This document shows positions 17,583 through 26,122 of a stretch of 64,000 nt of DNA, piece by piece; positions within the stretch are counted from its first letter, which is position 1, and each line of letters begins with the position of its first letter. Source of the stretch: Halalkalicoccus paucihalophilus (lineage in GTDB: Archaea; Halobacteriota; Halobacteria; Halobacteriales; Halalkalicoccaceae); contig NZ_LTAZ01000003.1 in the NCBI RefSeq assembly GCF_001593955.1, positions 225,887 through 289,886 on the forward strand, read 5' to 3'. The position numbers were made by a program, and so were the translations under genes. Under the pieces are notes generated by a model that ran no database searches, was not told the DNA's origin, and saw only the letters and a program-made list of their open reading frames with translations.

Positions 17583-20243
17583 TCAGTTTTCGATGTGGAT
17601 CGCCGGGCGTCCGGGTTCGGCCTTCCGGACGACCTCCTCGTCGGCCCCCTCGGCCCGAACGACCTCGACGGGCGCGTCGAACTCGCGTTCGAGCAGCCAC
17701 GCGGCGGCTTCGAGCGCGTCGTGTTCCTCTTCGGGATCGAGGGTCATCGAGAGCGCCTCGCGTTCGGTCTGCAGGTCCTGGCCGTAGTCGGCCGCGGCGT
17801 CGCCCTGTTCGCGGATGTGGTCCTCGCCCATGAGTTCGCCGATCAGGTTGTCGGCGTCGCTGTCGATCGCGATCTCCAAGGCGTCGTACTTCCAGTCGGG
17901 CGCGATCACGACGTCGATCGCCTGCGGGTCCTCAATCCCGGCGACCTCGACGATATCGCGGACGTCTTTGCGGGTGTTCTCGACCAGCTGTCGGCGCTTT
18001 TCGACGCGATCCCGGTCGATCTCGGCGTCCGGCCAGTCGGCCTCGACGACGAACCCCTCCCCTTCCAGTTCCTCCCATAGCTCCTCGGCGAGATGGGGTG
18101 CGACCGGCGCGAGCAGTCGAACCACCGCCGACAGCCCGTGCCCGTAGGTTCCGGCGTGAGGTTCGGTGTACTCGGCGTACTGCCGGAGCGTCCGGACCAG
18201 CCCCTGGGTCTCCCGTAGCGCCTCGTTGAACCGCAGCGTGTCGTACTCGTCGGTGGCGATGGCGACCGTCGCGTCGATCTCGCTTTCGACGTAGCTGGCG
18301 ACGGCGTTCCGCTCGCCGTCGGGTTCGTTTTCGACGAACCCATCCACCATTCCCTTCAGACGGTCGAGGAAGGCGTAGGTCGAGCGCACGCCCTCCTCAC
18401 TCCAGTCGAAGTCCCGCTCGGGCTGGGCGGCCTGCATCATGAACAGGCGGGCGGTGTCGGCGCCGTACTCCTCGACGATGCGCTGGGGTGAGACGGTGTT
18501 CCCCTTCGATTTCGACATCTTCTCGCCCTCCAGTTGGACCATCCCCTGAGCAAGCAGGTTCGTGAAGGGCTCGCGGTGCTCTAAGCCCTCGTGGTCGGCG
18601 AGCACCTTCGTGAAGAAGCGCGAGTACAGCAGGTGCATCACGGCGTGCTCGATGCCCCCGACGTACTGGTCGACGGGCATCCAGTCGTTGGCCCGATCGC
18701 GGTCGAACGGGGCCGTCTCGAGGTCGGGTGAGATATACCTGAGAAAGTACCACGAGGAGTCGACGAAGGTGTCCATCGTGTCGGTTTCTCGCTCCGCGGG
18801 CCCGCCACACGCCGGACAGGTCGTCTCCTTCCACTCCTCGGCGGCGTCGAGCGGGTTGCCGGTCGTGTTGACGAACTCCGGCAGTTCGACCGGCAGCTCC
18901 TCCTCGGGCACCATGACGGCACCACAGTCGTCGTGGCAGTGGACGACAGGGATCGGCGTCCCCCAGTAGCGTTGCCGGGAGATCCCCCAGTCGCGCAGTT
19001 GGTACTGCGTCGACTCCTCGGCGGTCTCGATTTCCTCGGTGATCCGCGCGCGTGCCGTCTCGCTGTCGAGGCCGGAGTACTCGCCCGAGTTCACGAGCAC
19101 GCCGTCCTCGGTATAGGCTTCCTCGCCCACGTCCGGGGCGTCGGGAACCGTCTCGCCGTCCCACCCCTCGGGCTCGGGGGCGATGACCGGCTTGATCTCG
19201 ACGTCGTGTTTCTGCGCGAAGGCGTGGTCGCGCTCGTCGTGGCCGGGGACGGCCATCAGCGCGCCCGTCCCGACATCCGAGAGGACGAAATCCGCGACGT
19301 AGACCGGGATCTCCTCGCCCGTCGCGGGGTTGGTGGCGGTGAGATCGGTCGAAACGCCGTTTGGCTCATCGCCCTCAGGGTCGGCCTCCTCCTCGACGAA
19401 CCGGCGAACCTCCTCGCTCTCCTCGGCCAGCCGCTCGCTGATCGGATGGTCGGGCGCGAGCGCGAAGAAGGTCGCGCCGTTGATCGTGTCGATTCGGGTG
19501 GTGAAGGCCGTAACCGGACCGTGGTCCTCGATCTCGAAGTCGATCTCTGCCCCGTACTGGCGACCGATCCAGTTGCGCTGCATCTGGCGTACCGAGTTGG
19601 GCCACCCCTCCAGGTCGTCGATCGCCTCCAGCAGCTCGTCGGCGTACTCCGTGATCCGCAGGAACCACTGCTCGAGTTCGCGCTGGACGACCGGCGTCCC
19701 ACACCGCCAGCAGAGTTCGGCCTCGCCCTCGACCTGCTCGTCGGCCAGCACCGTCTCGCAGTTGGGACACCAGTTGACCTCGGCGTCGCGCCGTTCGACC
19801 AGCCCCTCCTCGTGAAAGCGCTCGAAGAGCCACTGGTTCCACTTGTAGTACTCGGGCGTGCAGGTGGCGATCTCGCGGTCCCAGTCGTAGCCAAAGCCCA
19901 TCGAGCGCATCTGCTCGCGCATCGTCCCGATGCAGTCCATCGTCCAGTCCCGCGGGTTGGTATCGCGCTCCTTGGCGGCGTTCTCGGCGGGCAGGCCGAA
20001 GGCGTCCCACCCCATCGGGTGAAGTACCTCGTCGCCGGTCATCCGCCGGTACCGGGCGTAGGCGTCCGTGATCGTGTAGTTGCGGACGTGGCCCATGTGG
20101 AGTTTCCCCGAAGGGTAGGGGTACATCCCGAGGACGTACGTCGGATTCTCGGCGTCGTCGGGCGTCCGATACACGTCCGCGTCGGCCCACGCCGTCTGCC
20201 AGCGCTCTTCGATCGCCGTGTGGTCGTAGTCCCGTTCGCTCAT
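17583..20243 (-). CDS. leuS: Leucyl-tRNA synthetase
   Basis: Class I synthetase charging tRNA-Leu, 886 aa. The signature is HMGH at residues 49-52, following YPYPSGKL. The KMSKS loop is at 575-579. The CP1 editing domain with DERDHAFAQKHD lies between, and zinc-like CPNC/CWRC and CPAC pairs are present. The order of domains, with the editing insertion before a single zinc module, resembles the bacterial-type LeuRS, which several haloarchaea carry; this is an inference that phylogeny would test. A TATA-like CTATAG near 20274-20279 could drive it with a very short leader. Confidence 0.96.
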   Translation of the reverse strand: MSERDYDHTAIEERWQTAWADADVYRTPDDAENPTYVLGMYPYPSGKLHMGHVRNYTITDAYARYRRMTGDEVLHPMGWDAFGLPAENAAKERDTNPRDWTMDCIGTMREQMRSMGFGYDWDREIATCTPEYYKWNQWLFERFHEEGLVERRDAEVNWCPNCETVLADEQVEGEAELCWRCGTPVVQRELEQWFLRITEYADELLEAIDDLEGWPNSVRQMQRNWIGRQYGAEIDFEIEDHGPVTAFTTRIDTINGATFFALAPDHPISERLAEESEEVRRFVEEEADPEGDEPNGVSTDLTATNPATGEEIPVYVADFVLSDVGTGALMAVPGHDERDHAFAQKHDVEIKPVIAPEPEGWDGETVPDAPDVGEEAYTEDGVLVNSGEYSGLDSETARARITEEIETAEESTQYQLRDWGISRQRYWGTPIPVVHCHDDCGAVMVPEEELPVELPEFVNTTGNPLDAAEEWKETTCPACGGPAERETDTMDTFVDSSWYFLRYISPDLETAPFDRDRANDWMPVDQYVGGIEHAVMHLLYSRFFTKVLADHEGLEHREPFTNLLAQGMVQLEGEKMSKSKGNTVSPQRIVEEYGADTARLFMMQAAQPERDFDWSEEGVRSTYAFLDRLKGMVDGFVENEPDGERNAVASYVESEIDATVAIATDEYDTLRFNEALRETQGLVRTLRQYAEYTEPHAGTYGHGLSAVVRLLAPVAPHLAEELWEELEGEGFVVEADWPDAEIDRDRVEKRRQLVENTRKDVRDIVEVAGIEDPQAIDVVIAPDWKYDALEIAIDSDADNLIGELMGEDHIREQGDAAADYGQDLQTEREALSMTLDPEEEHDALEAAAWLLEREFDAPVEVVRAEGADEEVVRKAEPGRPAIHIEN

Positions 20244-20572
20244 CTCTTATATACGGATGGGCGAGAGGTCTCCCTATAGCTTTCCATCCACCGGTTCCCG
20301 TCCGTGTCTTCGACTTCCCGAGAGAACACGGGGGTTCACGGGGCGGCGTGTCCGATCCGCTCCGTCTGCGGGTCGTCCCTACCCGATCGCCCGATCCTCG
20401 TCACAAACGTGTGAAATAACTAACTGATAACTTAAACCCGTTGCTGGTACAAACAGGTGTCTTTTCCGTCTCTATCGTCAACAGTGGGATACGTTATTGA
20501 TACTATTCGGTCACGATGTCGGTACGCGCCGATCCGATCGCGGCCGAACGGTTCGGTTTCTACGGGAGATCA
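20244..20572. promoter_or_regulatory. Divergent intergenic region leuS / ABC operon
   Basis: About 330 nt. The leuS side has two TATA-like stretches: TATATA at about 20248-20253, too close to the ATG to serve it, and CTATAG at 20274-20279. The transporter side has an unusually AT-rich patch at about 20410-20440 and a TATA-like TTATTGATAC at 20494-20503. An upstream in-frame ATG at 20516 lies only about 18 nt after it. No other gene is seen. Confidence 0.5.
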
Positions 20573-21730
20573 ATGGATACGACCACACGAGATACACGGC
20601 GGCAGACGGGAGAATCGACCGACAGAATGGGGGTGAGCAGGCGGCGTCTGCTCGAAGCCTCGGGCGTCCTCGGCGCGAGCGCGCTCGCGGGCTGTACCGA
20701 GACCGGGATCCTCGGAGGGACCGCCGCCGCGTTCGACGAGAAGTCCTTCATCGTGGGGTATCAGCCCTTCTACACCGAGTCGTGGTCGGCGCTGGTGATC
20801 AGACACGCCGGCCTCGCGGACAAACACCTCCCCGACGACTACTCCGTCGGGAGCTGGGAGGTCGCCCTTCAGGGTGCGGTGATCGGAAACAAGATGATCT
20901 CCACCCAGAACGACATCGGCTACACCGGCGACATGCCGTCGATCACCGCGATCGCGAACACGGAGACCCCGATCGATCTGGTCGCCATGGCGGGGTTCTC
21001 ACAGGGCCAGCAGTGTAACCTCTGTTTCGTTCCGACCGGTTCGGACGTCAGCGAACCGGCGGACCTCGACGGCCGGGAGGTCGGCGTCACGACCGGCAGC
21101 TGTACCCACCGATTCATCCTGCAGGTCATGGAACAGGAGGGGATCGAACCGAACCTCTCGGACCAGGGGATGGCGACGATCTCAACGAACATCCGGGAGG
21201 GCAACATCCCGGTCGGCGTCGGCTGGGAGCCCGCCGTCGCCCGGTCGGTCATCCAGCAGGACGCCGCGGAGTACGCCTTCACCGGCGCGCAGTACGACCT
21301 CTACGACGCCGCCGGCCTGCTCATGCTCGACTCGCTGGTCGAGGACCATCCAGAGGCGGCCAAGGGCTGGCTCAAGGCCGAACTCGAGGCCAAACACATC
21401 ATGGCCACCCAGCCCGAGCGGACGATAGACCTCATCAAACGGGAGGGCCAACTGCGCGCCTACGACCGCGAGACGGTCCGCGCGACCCTCTACGAGAACC
21501 TCGAGGTCAGCTCCGACGTCCAACGGTTGCTGTTCTACACCGACTACGAGGCCGTCGACCCAGCGAACAGGTTGTTCAAGGAACGCGCTCCGGAGTTCCT
21601 CTACGAGAACCAGGAGGTCATCCCGCGGATCCCGCCCGAGGAGCGCTACCGGATCGATCTCCTGCGGGAGGCCGTCGAGGAACTCCGCGCCGAGATCGAC
21701 TGGGACCCGCTCCGGGGGGCCGAACGATGA
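20573..21730 (+). CDS. ABC transporter substrate-binding lipoprotein (NitT/TauT-like)
   Basis: Extracellular binding protein of an ABC importer, 385 aa from this start. A twin-arginine lipoprotein signal is visible: SRRRLLEASGVLGASALAGC, with the lipidated Cys41. The mature part resembles the NMT1/SsuA fold of nitrate, sulfonate and pyrimidine-precursor binders (VGYQPFYTESWSALVI; QNDIGYTGDMPS). Unusual for the family, it has a CNLC motif and a nearby TTGSCTH. ATG codons at 20516 and 20627 are alternatives; the latter gives a shorter, more typical signal. It overlaps the permease gene by 4 nt (ATGA). The ligand is unknown. Confidence 0.88.
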   Translation: MDTTTRDTRRQTGESTDRMGVSRRRLLEASGVLGASALAGCTETGILGGTAAAFDEKSFIVGYQPFYTESWSALVIRHAGLADKHLPDDYSVGSWEVALQGAVIGNKMISTQNDIGYTGDMPSITAIANTETPIDLVAMAGFSQGQQCNLCFVPTGSDVSEPADLDGREVGVTTGSCTHRFILQVMEQEGIEPNLSDQGMATISTNIREGNIPVGVGWEPAVARSVIQQDAAEYAFTGAQYDLYDAAGLLMLDSLVEDHPEAAKGWLKAELEAKHIMATQPERTIDLIKREGQLRAYDRETVRATLYENLEVSSDVQRLLFYTDYEAVDPANRLFKERAPEFLYENQEVIPRIPPEERYRIDLLREAVEELRAEIDWDPLRGAER

Positions 21731-22551
21731 GCACCGTCGAACAGGTCAAGCGCCGATTCGGCGCGGGAACGGTGCCCCTCCTCACGAAACGGCTCCGACA
21801 GGCGCTGTCGGTGGTCCTGTTTTTCGCCCTGTGGGCGGTCCTCGTCCGGCTCGAGGTGCTTGGCTTCGGCCGGTTCGTCGGCCCCGTACCGGCGCTATCG
21901 ACGTTCGTCTCCGCGTTGCTTGGCGCGCCTATGACCGGGAGCGGGGCGACGATCTACCAACACGCCGCCTTCTCGGCGATGCGCGTCGTCGTCGCGATGG
22001 TTCTCGCCACCGCGACGGCCATCCCGCTGGGACTGCTCATCGGCGCGAACCGCCGCTGGGAGGACGCCCTGTTTCCGGCTCTGGAGGTCTTTCGACCGGT
22101 GCCGCCGGTCGCGTGGGTCCCCATCGCCCTCCTCCTCTTGCCCACCTTCAGAAGCGGCGTGCTCTTCGTCGTCTTCGTCGGCGCGTTCTTCCCGATCCTC
22201 GTCAACACTATCGAGGGCGTCGACACCGTCGACGAGGAGTACCTCCGGGCAGCCGAGAGCCTGGGGGCCGACTCCCGGGAGGTCTTCCGACACGTGATCT
22301 TCCCGGCGACCCTGCCCTCGATCGTCACGGGCGTCTCGACCGGCGTCGGCCTGGCCTGGATCACCGTCGTCGCCGCCGAGATGATCGCCGGGGGGATCGG
22401 GATCGGCTACATCATCTTCCAGGCCTACCGCCTGCTCCAGACCGACGTCGTCGCCGTCGGCATGATCGCCATCGGCGTCCTCGGTTACGCGTCGGCGGCA
22501 CTCGTCTATCGGATCGGCAACCGACTGACCGAGTGGCAGACGATCGACTAA
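21727..22551 (+). CDS. ABC transporter permease 1 (SsuC/TauC-like)
   Basis: A 274 aa integral membrane protein with about six hydrophobic segments. The cytoplasmic EAA loop that contacts the ATPase reads EYLRAAESLGADSREVFRHVIFPATLP. It begins in the ATGA overlap with the binding-protein gene, implying coupled translation, and is followed after 28 nt by the ATPase gene. A second, different permease lies downstream, so the transporter channel is probably a heterodimer rather than the usual SsuC-type homodimer. Confidence 0.92.
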   Translation: MSTVEQVKRRFGAGTVPLLTKRLRQALSVVLFFALWAVLVRLEVLGFGRFVGPVPALSTFVSALLGAPMTGSGATIYQHAAFSAMRVVVAMVLATATAIPLGLLIGANRRWEDALFPALEVFRPVPPVAWVPIALLLLPTFRSGVLFVVFVGAFFPILVNTIEGVDTVDEEYLRAAESLGADSREVFRHVIFPATLPSIVTGVSTGVGLAWITVVAAEMIAGGIGIGYIIFQAYRLLQTDVVAVGMIAIGVLGYASAALVYRIGNRLTEWQTID

Positions 22552-22579
22552 CCCGCGAACCACCACACCACCACTACCA

Positions 22580-23425
22580 ATGAGCAATCAGACACAGACC
22601 ACACGCGAACCGACGATGGAGGGCGAACCGACACCCGAGAAGACCGGCGCGATCGACATCGAGAACCTGACGAAGGTCTACGACCCCGAGGGCGAGCGCG
22701 TCGTCGCGGTCGACGACATGGACCTACAGATCGGGGCCGAGGAGTTCGTCGCGCTGCTTGGCCCCTCGGGCTGTGGGAAGAGCACCGTCATGAACTGCAT
22801 CGCGGGCTACCTCGAACCCACCGAGGGCGAGGTGCTCGTCGACGGGAACCGGGTTTCGGGTCCCGACCCCAAGCGCGGGGTCGTCTTCCAGGACAACCGG
22901 CTGTTCCCCTGGAAGACGATCCAGGAGAACGTCGAGTTCGGCCCGCAAATGAACGATGGCGTCGAGGAGGGACGGGCCCGAAGCATCCTCGACGAGATGG
23001 GCCTCGACGGCTTCGAGGACGCCTACCCCTCGGGGCTTTCCGGTGGAATGCAACAGCGCGCCGAACTCGCGCGCCTGCTCGCGAACGACCCCGACATCAT
23101 GCTGATGGACGAACCGTTCAGCGCGCTCGACGCCCTCACCAAGGAGATCATGCAGAAGAAGCTGATCGAGGTCTGGGAGCGGGACAACCGGACGGTGCTC
23201 TTCATCACCCACGACGTCGAGGAGGCGATTCTCCTCGCGGACCGCGTGGTCGTCATGACTGCCCGACCCGGCCAGGTCAAGGACGTCATCGATGTCGACC
23301 TCGACCGGCCGCGTGACCCCGAGGTCGTCACGACCGATCGCTTCACCGAACTGCGAGAGCGCGCCCTCTCTGTCATCCGCGAGGAGGCCCAGCGCGCGCT
23401 CGAACAGGAGGAGGGGGAGGTCTGA
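22580..23425 (+). CDS. ABC transporter ATP-binding protein (SsuB/TauB-like)
   Basis: The 281 aa ATPase of the importer. Walker A is GPSGCGKST, the Q-loop is FQDNRLFPWKTI, the signature is LSGGMQQRAELAR, Walker B is IMLMDEPFSALD, and the switch His is in FITHDVEEAI. These features place it in the nitrate/sulfonate/taurine subfamily. One ATPase gene serves two permeases, so it probably acts as a homodimer. It ends in a TGATG junction with the next permease, overlapping by 1 nt. Confidence 0.95.
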   Translation: MSNQTQTTREPTMEGEPTPEKTGAIDIENLTKVYDPEGERVVAVDDMDLQIGAEEFVALLGPSGCGKSTVMNCIAGYLEPTEGEVLVDGNRVSGPDPKRGVVFQDNRLFPWKTIQENVEFGPQMNDGVEEGRARSILDEMGLDGFEDAYPSGLSGGMQQRAELARLLANDPDIMLMDEPFSALDALTKEIMQKKLIEVWERDNRTVLFITHDVEEAILLADRVVVMTARPGQVKDVIDVDLDRPRDPEVVTTDRFTELRERALSVIREEAQRALEQEEGEV

Positions 23426-24180
23426 TGGAGACGCGAAGGCGCCTCGTCCGGGCGGGTTCGGTCCTCGCGGTCCCGATCCTCTGGTTCCTCCTTACCCGAC
23501 TGGGTATCGTCGCCGGGTTGCCAACACCGACGGCGGTCGCGAGTTCCTTCCTCGAGGAGTTCTACCGCCAGGACTTCTGGCTCTCGGTGGCCCGCAGCAC
23601 GGTCCGCGTGCTGGTCTCGTTCGTGGTCGCGGCCGCCGTCGCGATCCCGCTGGGGCTGTTGATCGGCCGGTACACCGTCTTCGCCGACCTCACCTTCCCC
23701 GCCCTCGAGATGCTCCGGCCGATCCCGCCGATCGCGTGGATCCCCTTCACGATCCTCGTTCTGCCGGCCTCGGAGCTCTCGATCATGTTCATCACCTTTC
23801 TGGGAGCGTTCTTCCCCATCCTGCTGAACACCATCCAGGGCGCACGCGGCGTCGAGGTCGAGTTCTCGCGGGCCGCCCAGTCGCTCGGCGCCGGCTCGTT
23901 CCAGACGTTCCGACACGTGATCTATCCGAGCGCGCTGCCCGCGATCCACGCCGGCATGATCGTCGGGATGGGACTGGCGTGGGTCAACCTCATCGCCGGC
24001 GAGATGGTCGCCGGCGGCACCGGGCTGGGATTCCTGACGTGGTCTGCTTACACCAGCGGGTCGTACCCGACCATCATCGTCGGGATCATCACCATCGGCG
24101 TGCTCGGGGCGCTCTCATCGGCGCTCGTTCGACTGTTCGCCAACTGGCAGATCGGCTGGCGGGAGGTCGAGTCCGCGTGA
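23425..24180 (+). CDS. ABC transporter permease 2 (SsuC/TauC-like)
   Basis: A 251 aa membrane protein, related to but clearly different from permease 1. It has about six hydrophobic segments and an EAA loop VEFSRAAQSLGAGSFQTFRHVIYPSALP. It overlaps the ATPase stop by 1 nt and the next gene's GTG start by 4 nt (GTGA), so all five genes are probably translated as one coupled unit. The two permeases look like the products of a duplication; a heterodimeric channel is inferred. Confidence 0.92.
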   Translation: METRRRLVRAGSVLAVPILWFLLTRLGIVAGLPTPTAVASSFLEEFYRQDFWLSVARSTVRVLVSFVVAAAVAIPLGLLIGRYTVFADLTFPALEMLRPIPPIAWIPFTILVLPASELSIMFITFLGAFFPILLNTIQGARGVEVEFSRAAQSLGAGSFQTFRHVIYPSALPAIHAGMIVGMGLAWVNLIAGEMVAGGTGLGFLTWSAYTSGSYPTIIVGIITIGVLGALSSALVRLFANWQIGWREVESA

Positions 24181-24581
24181 GCCACTCGCGGGCCCCGTCG
24201 CGACCCTCCCTCGGGACCGCCACGACGCTGGCCCCGCTCGCGGGGTTCGCCCTCGCGCTCGCGGCGCTCGTCCATCGCACCCCACTTCGAGGTCCGCTGT
24301 ACCAGCCGACGCTGCTGCCGGGTCGGATCCCCCTCGAAACCGCCGGGGCCGATCCGCTGGTGGTCCTCGCGTCGGTCGGATTCGGCGAAAGCTGGCTCTA
24401 CCTGACCGGGCTCCCGGCGGCGTTGCTCGGGGCCGGGGTTCTCGCGGCGTTCGTCGGCTCCCGCTTCGGGGCGATCCTCGGGGCCGTCCTCGCGAGCGGC
24501 GCGGCCGGGACCGTCGTGCGCGTCTCTGGCTGTCACTGTGGGGCCGGATCGACGGGCCAACTCTGGGAACTGCTCGTCTGA
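24177..24581 (+). CDS. Small membrane protein of the ABC operon with Cys-His-Cys tail
   Basis: A 134 aa protein starting with GTG at 24177, inside the permease stop (GTGA overlap). It has two to three hydrophobic segments: one near residues 15-32, then one or two between about 75 and 115. The C-terminal tail carries VSGCHCGAGSTGQLWELLV. It is not recognised. Location and coupling suggest an accessory subunit of the transporter. The CHC motif, together with CNLC in the binding protein, may point to a metal or thiol-reactive ligand; this is speculative. Confidence 0.7.
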   Translation: MSHSRAPSRPSLGTATTLAPLAGFALALAALVHRTPLRGPLYQPTLLPGRIPLETAGADPLVVLASVGFGESWLYLTGLPAALLGAGVLAAFVGSRFGAILGAVLASGAAGTVVRVSGCHCGAGSTGQLWELLV

Positions 24582-24590
24582 GCGCTCGAA

Positions 24591-26072
24591 TCAGTAAAAC
24601 AGGTTCGGCAGTGCGAGGGCGACGCCGTTGGTCCAGCCGAAACCGTACTGCAGCGGGTACTCCCCACCGCCGCCGACGCCCGACCCGCCGGTCACGTCGT
24701 ACTTCTCGAGCATCTGGCCGGTCCGCTCGAACACCGAACGGTTGAGGTCGAGCCACCGTCCCGCGATCTCGGTCGCGAGGCGCTCGTAGCCGTAGCCCGC
24801 GAGGCCGACGACCGCCATCCACTGCAGCGGCGCCCACCCGTTCGGAGAGTCCCACTGCTCGCCCGACTCGGTGAGCGTGGTCACGAGCCCGCCCTGTTCG
24901 AGGAATCGCTCGTCGAGTGTTTCGGCCACCGCGGCCGCCTGCGTTTCGCTCGCCATCCCGGTAAACAGCGGCACCGCGGCCGCGAGCGTCCACGCGTCGG
25001 TTCGCTCGCCCGCCGTCCACGCGTGATCGAAATAGAAGCCGTCCTCGGCGTCCCAACAGTACCGATCGACCAGCGCCCGGCGTCGGGTTGCGCGCTCGTG
25101 AAACCCGGCCGCCCGCTCGTCGTCACCTGCCTGCTCGTGCCAGTCTGCAAGCGAGCGCTCCATCCCGTAGAGGAAGGCGTTCAGGTCGACCGGAACGAGA
25201 TCGGTGGTCCGGACGGTCTCCAGATCCTCGCCCGAGAGCCACCGACTGCTGAAGTCCCAGCCCGACTCGGCGGCCGCCCGAACGTCCCGATAGAGCCCTT
25301 CGGGCTCTCGATCCGCGCGTTCGGCGAGTTCGACGTCCTCGCGGTAGGACTCGACTCGAGGGCTCGGATCGTCGTCCCAGTACCGGTTGAGGACGCCCCC
25401 GTCGAGGCCCACGGTTCGGCGGTGGGTCTCGCCCGTGCCCACGTCCGACTCGCCGTCCATCCAGAAGTCGTACTCGCGGTCGAGCGCGGGGAGGTACTCG
25501 ACGGCCGCCTCGGGGCCGCGCCTGCTGGCGAGTAAGTCGAGCAGGCGGTGATAGAGCGGCGGGTTCGACCGGCTGGTGTAATAGACCCGCCCGCCGTTGG
25601 GGACGAACCCGAACCGGTCGATCAGCGACGCGAAGTTCGCCGCGAGTTCGTCGATCAGGTCGAGCCGCCCGGTGACGGCGAGTCCTTCGGCGGCGAAGTA
25701 GCTGTCCCAGTAGTAGATCTCCCGGAAGCGTCCGCCGGGGATCACGCTCCGGTTCGGGAGCGAGATGATCGTCTCGCCCGAGCGGGTTTCGACCGGATCG
25801 CGGATCAGGTGTCCCCACAGTTCGTCGATGTACCACTCCATCGAGACCGTCGAGGGATCGACGCCCGTGATCGGATCCGTCGGGACGTCGAAGTTGTCGG
25901 TGACGAACCGCTCGATGTCGGTCTCGTCCCGGTCGAACCGCTCGTGGATCTCGACGGGGTCGGAGGCGGGGACACAGTCGACCAGCGTCTTCGAGTCGGG
26001 GAAGACGCCGTCGTGCTGGGCCATCTCGAAGAGGGGCCCGTCGAGTTGGGGATAAGGGACATGAGATGGCAT
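24591..26072 (-). CDS. treF: Trehalase, glycoside hydrolase family 37
   Basis: Splits trehalose into two glucose molecules. The 493 aa protein has both GH37 signatures: PGGRFREIYYWDSYF at 112-126 and QWDSPNGWAP at about 406-415, and a glycine-rich loop GGSGVGGGGEYPLQYGFGWTNG near the end. No signal peptide is present, so it is cytoplasmic and would act on internal or imported trehalose. The ATG at 26072 (MPSHVPYPQLDGPLFEMAQ) fits the family; the much longer open frame upstream is an arginine-rich antisense shadow. It is convergent with the ABC operon, with 9 nt between the stops. Confidence 0.93.
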   Translation of the reverse strand: MPSHVPYPQLDGPLFEMAQHDGVFPDSKTLVDCVPASDPVEIHERFDRDETDIERFVTDNFDVPTDPITGVDPSTVSMEWYIDELWGHLIRDPVETRSGETIISLPNRSVIPGGRFREIYYWDSYFAAEGLAVTGRLDLIDELAANFASLIDRFGFVPNGGRVYYTSRSNPPLYHRLLDLLASRRGPEAAVEYLPALDREYDFWMDGESDVGTGETHRRTVGLDGGVLNRYWDDDPSPRVESYREDVELAERADREPEGLYRDVRAAAESGWDFSSRWLSGEDLETVRTTDLVPVDLNAFLYGMERSLADWHEQAGDDERAAGFHERATRRRALVDRYCWDAEDGFYFDHAWTAGERTDAWTLAAAVPLFTGMASETQAAAVAETLDERFLEQGGLVTTLTESGEQWDSPNGWAPLQWMAVVGLAGYGYERLATEIAGRWLDLNRSVFERTGQMLEKYDVTGGSGVGGGGEYPLQYGFGWTNGVALALPNLFY

Positions 26073-26122
26073 GGTCAGAGGTAATCGGTGGAACCGTCTT
26101 GTGCCTGTCGGCTCGCGTCCCG

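Noticed and set aside
18933..20279. Long open frame antisense to leuS
   Set aside because: Composition rich in Arg, Asp, Val and Leu, and no family motif; the leuS frame has all its signatures.
23292..24176. Upstream extension of the small ABC-operon membrane protein
   Set aside because: It overlaps the permease in another frame and is arginine-rich; the GTG at 24177 sits in a GTGA overlap and gives a normal protein.
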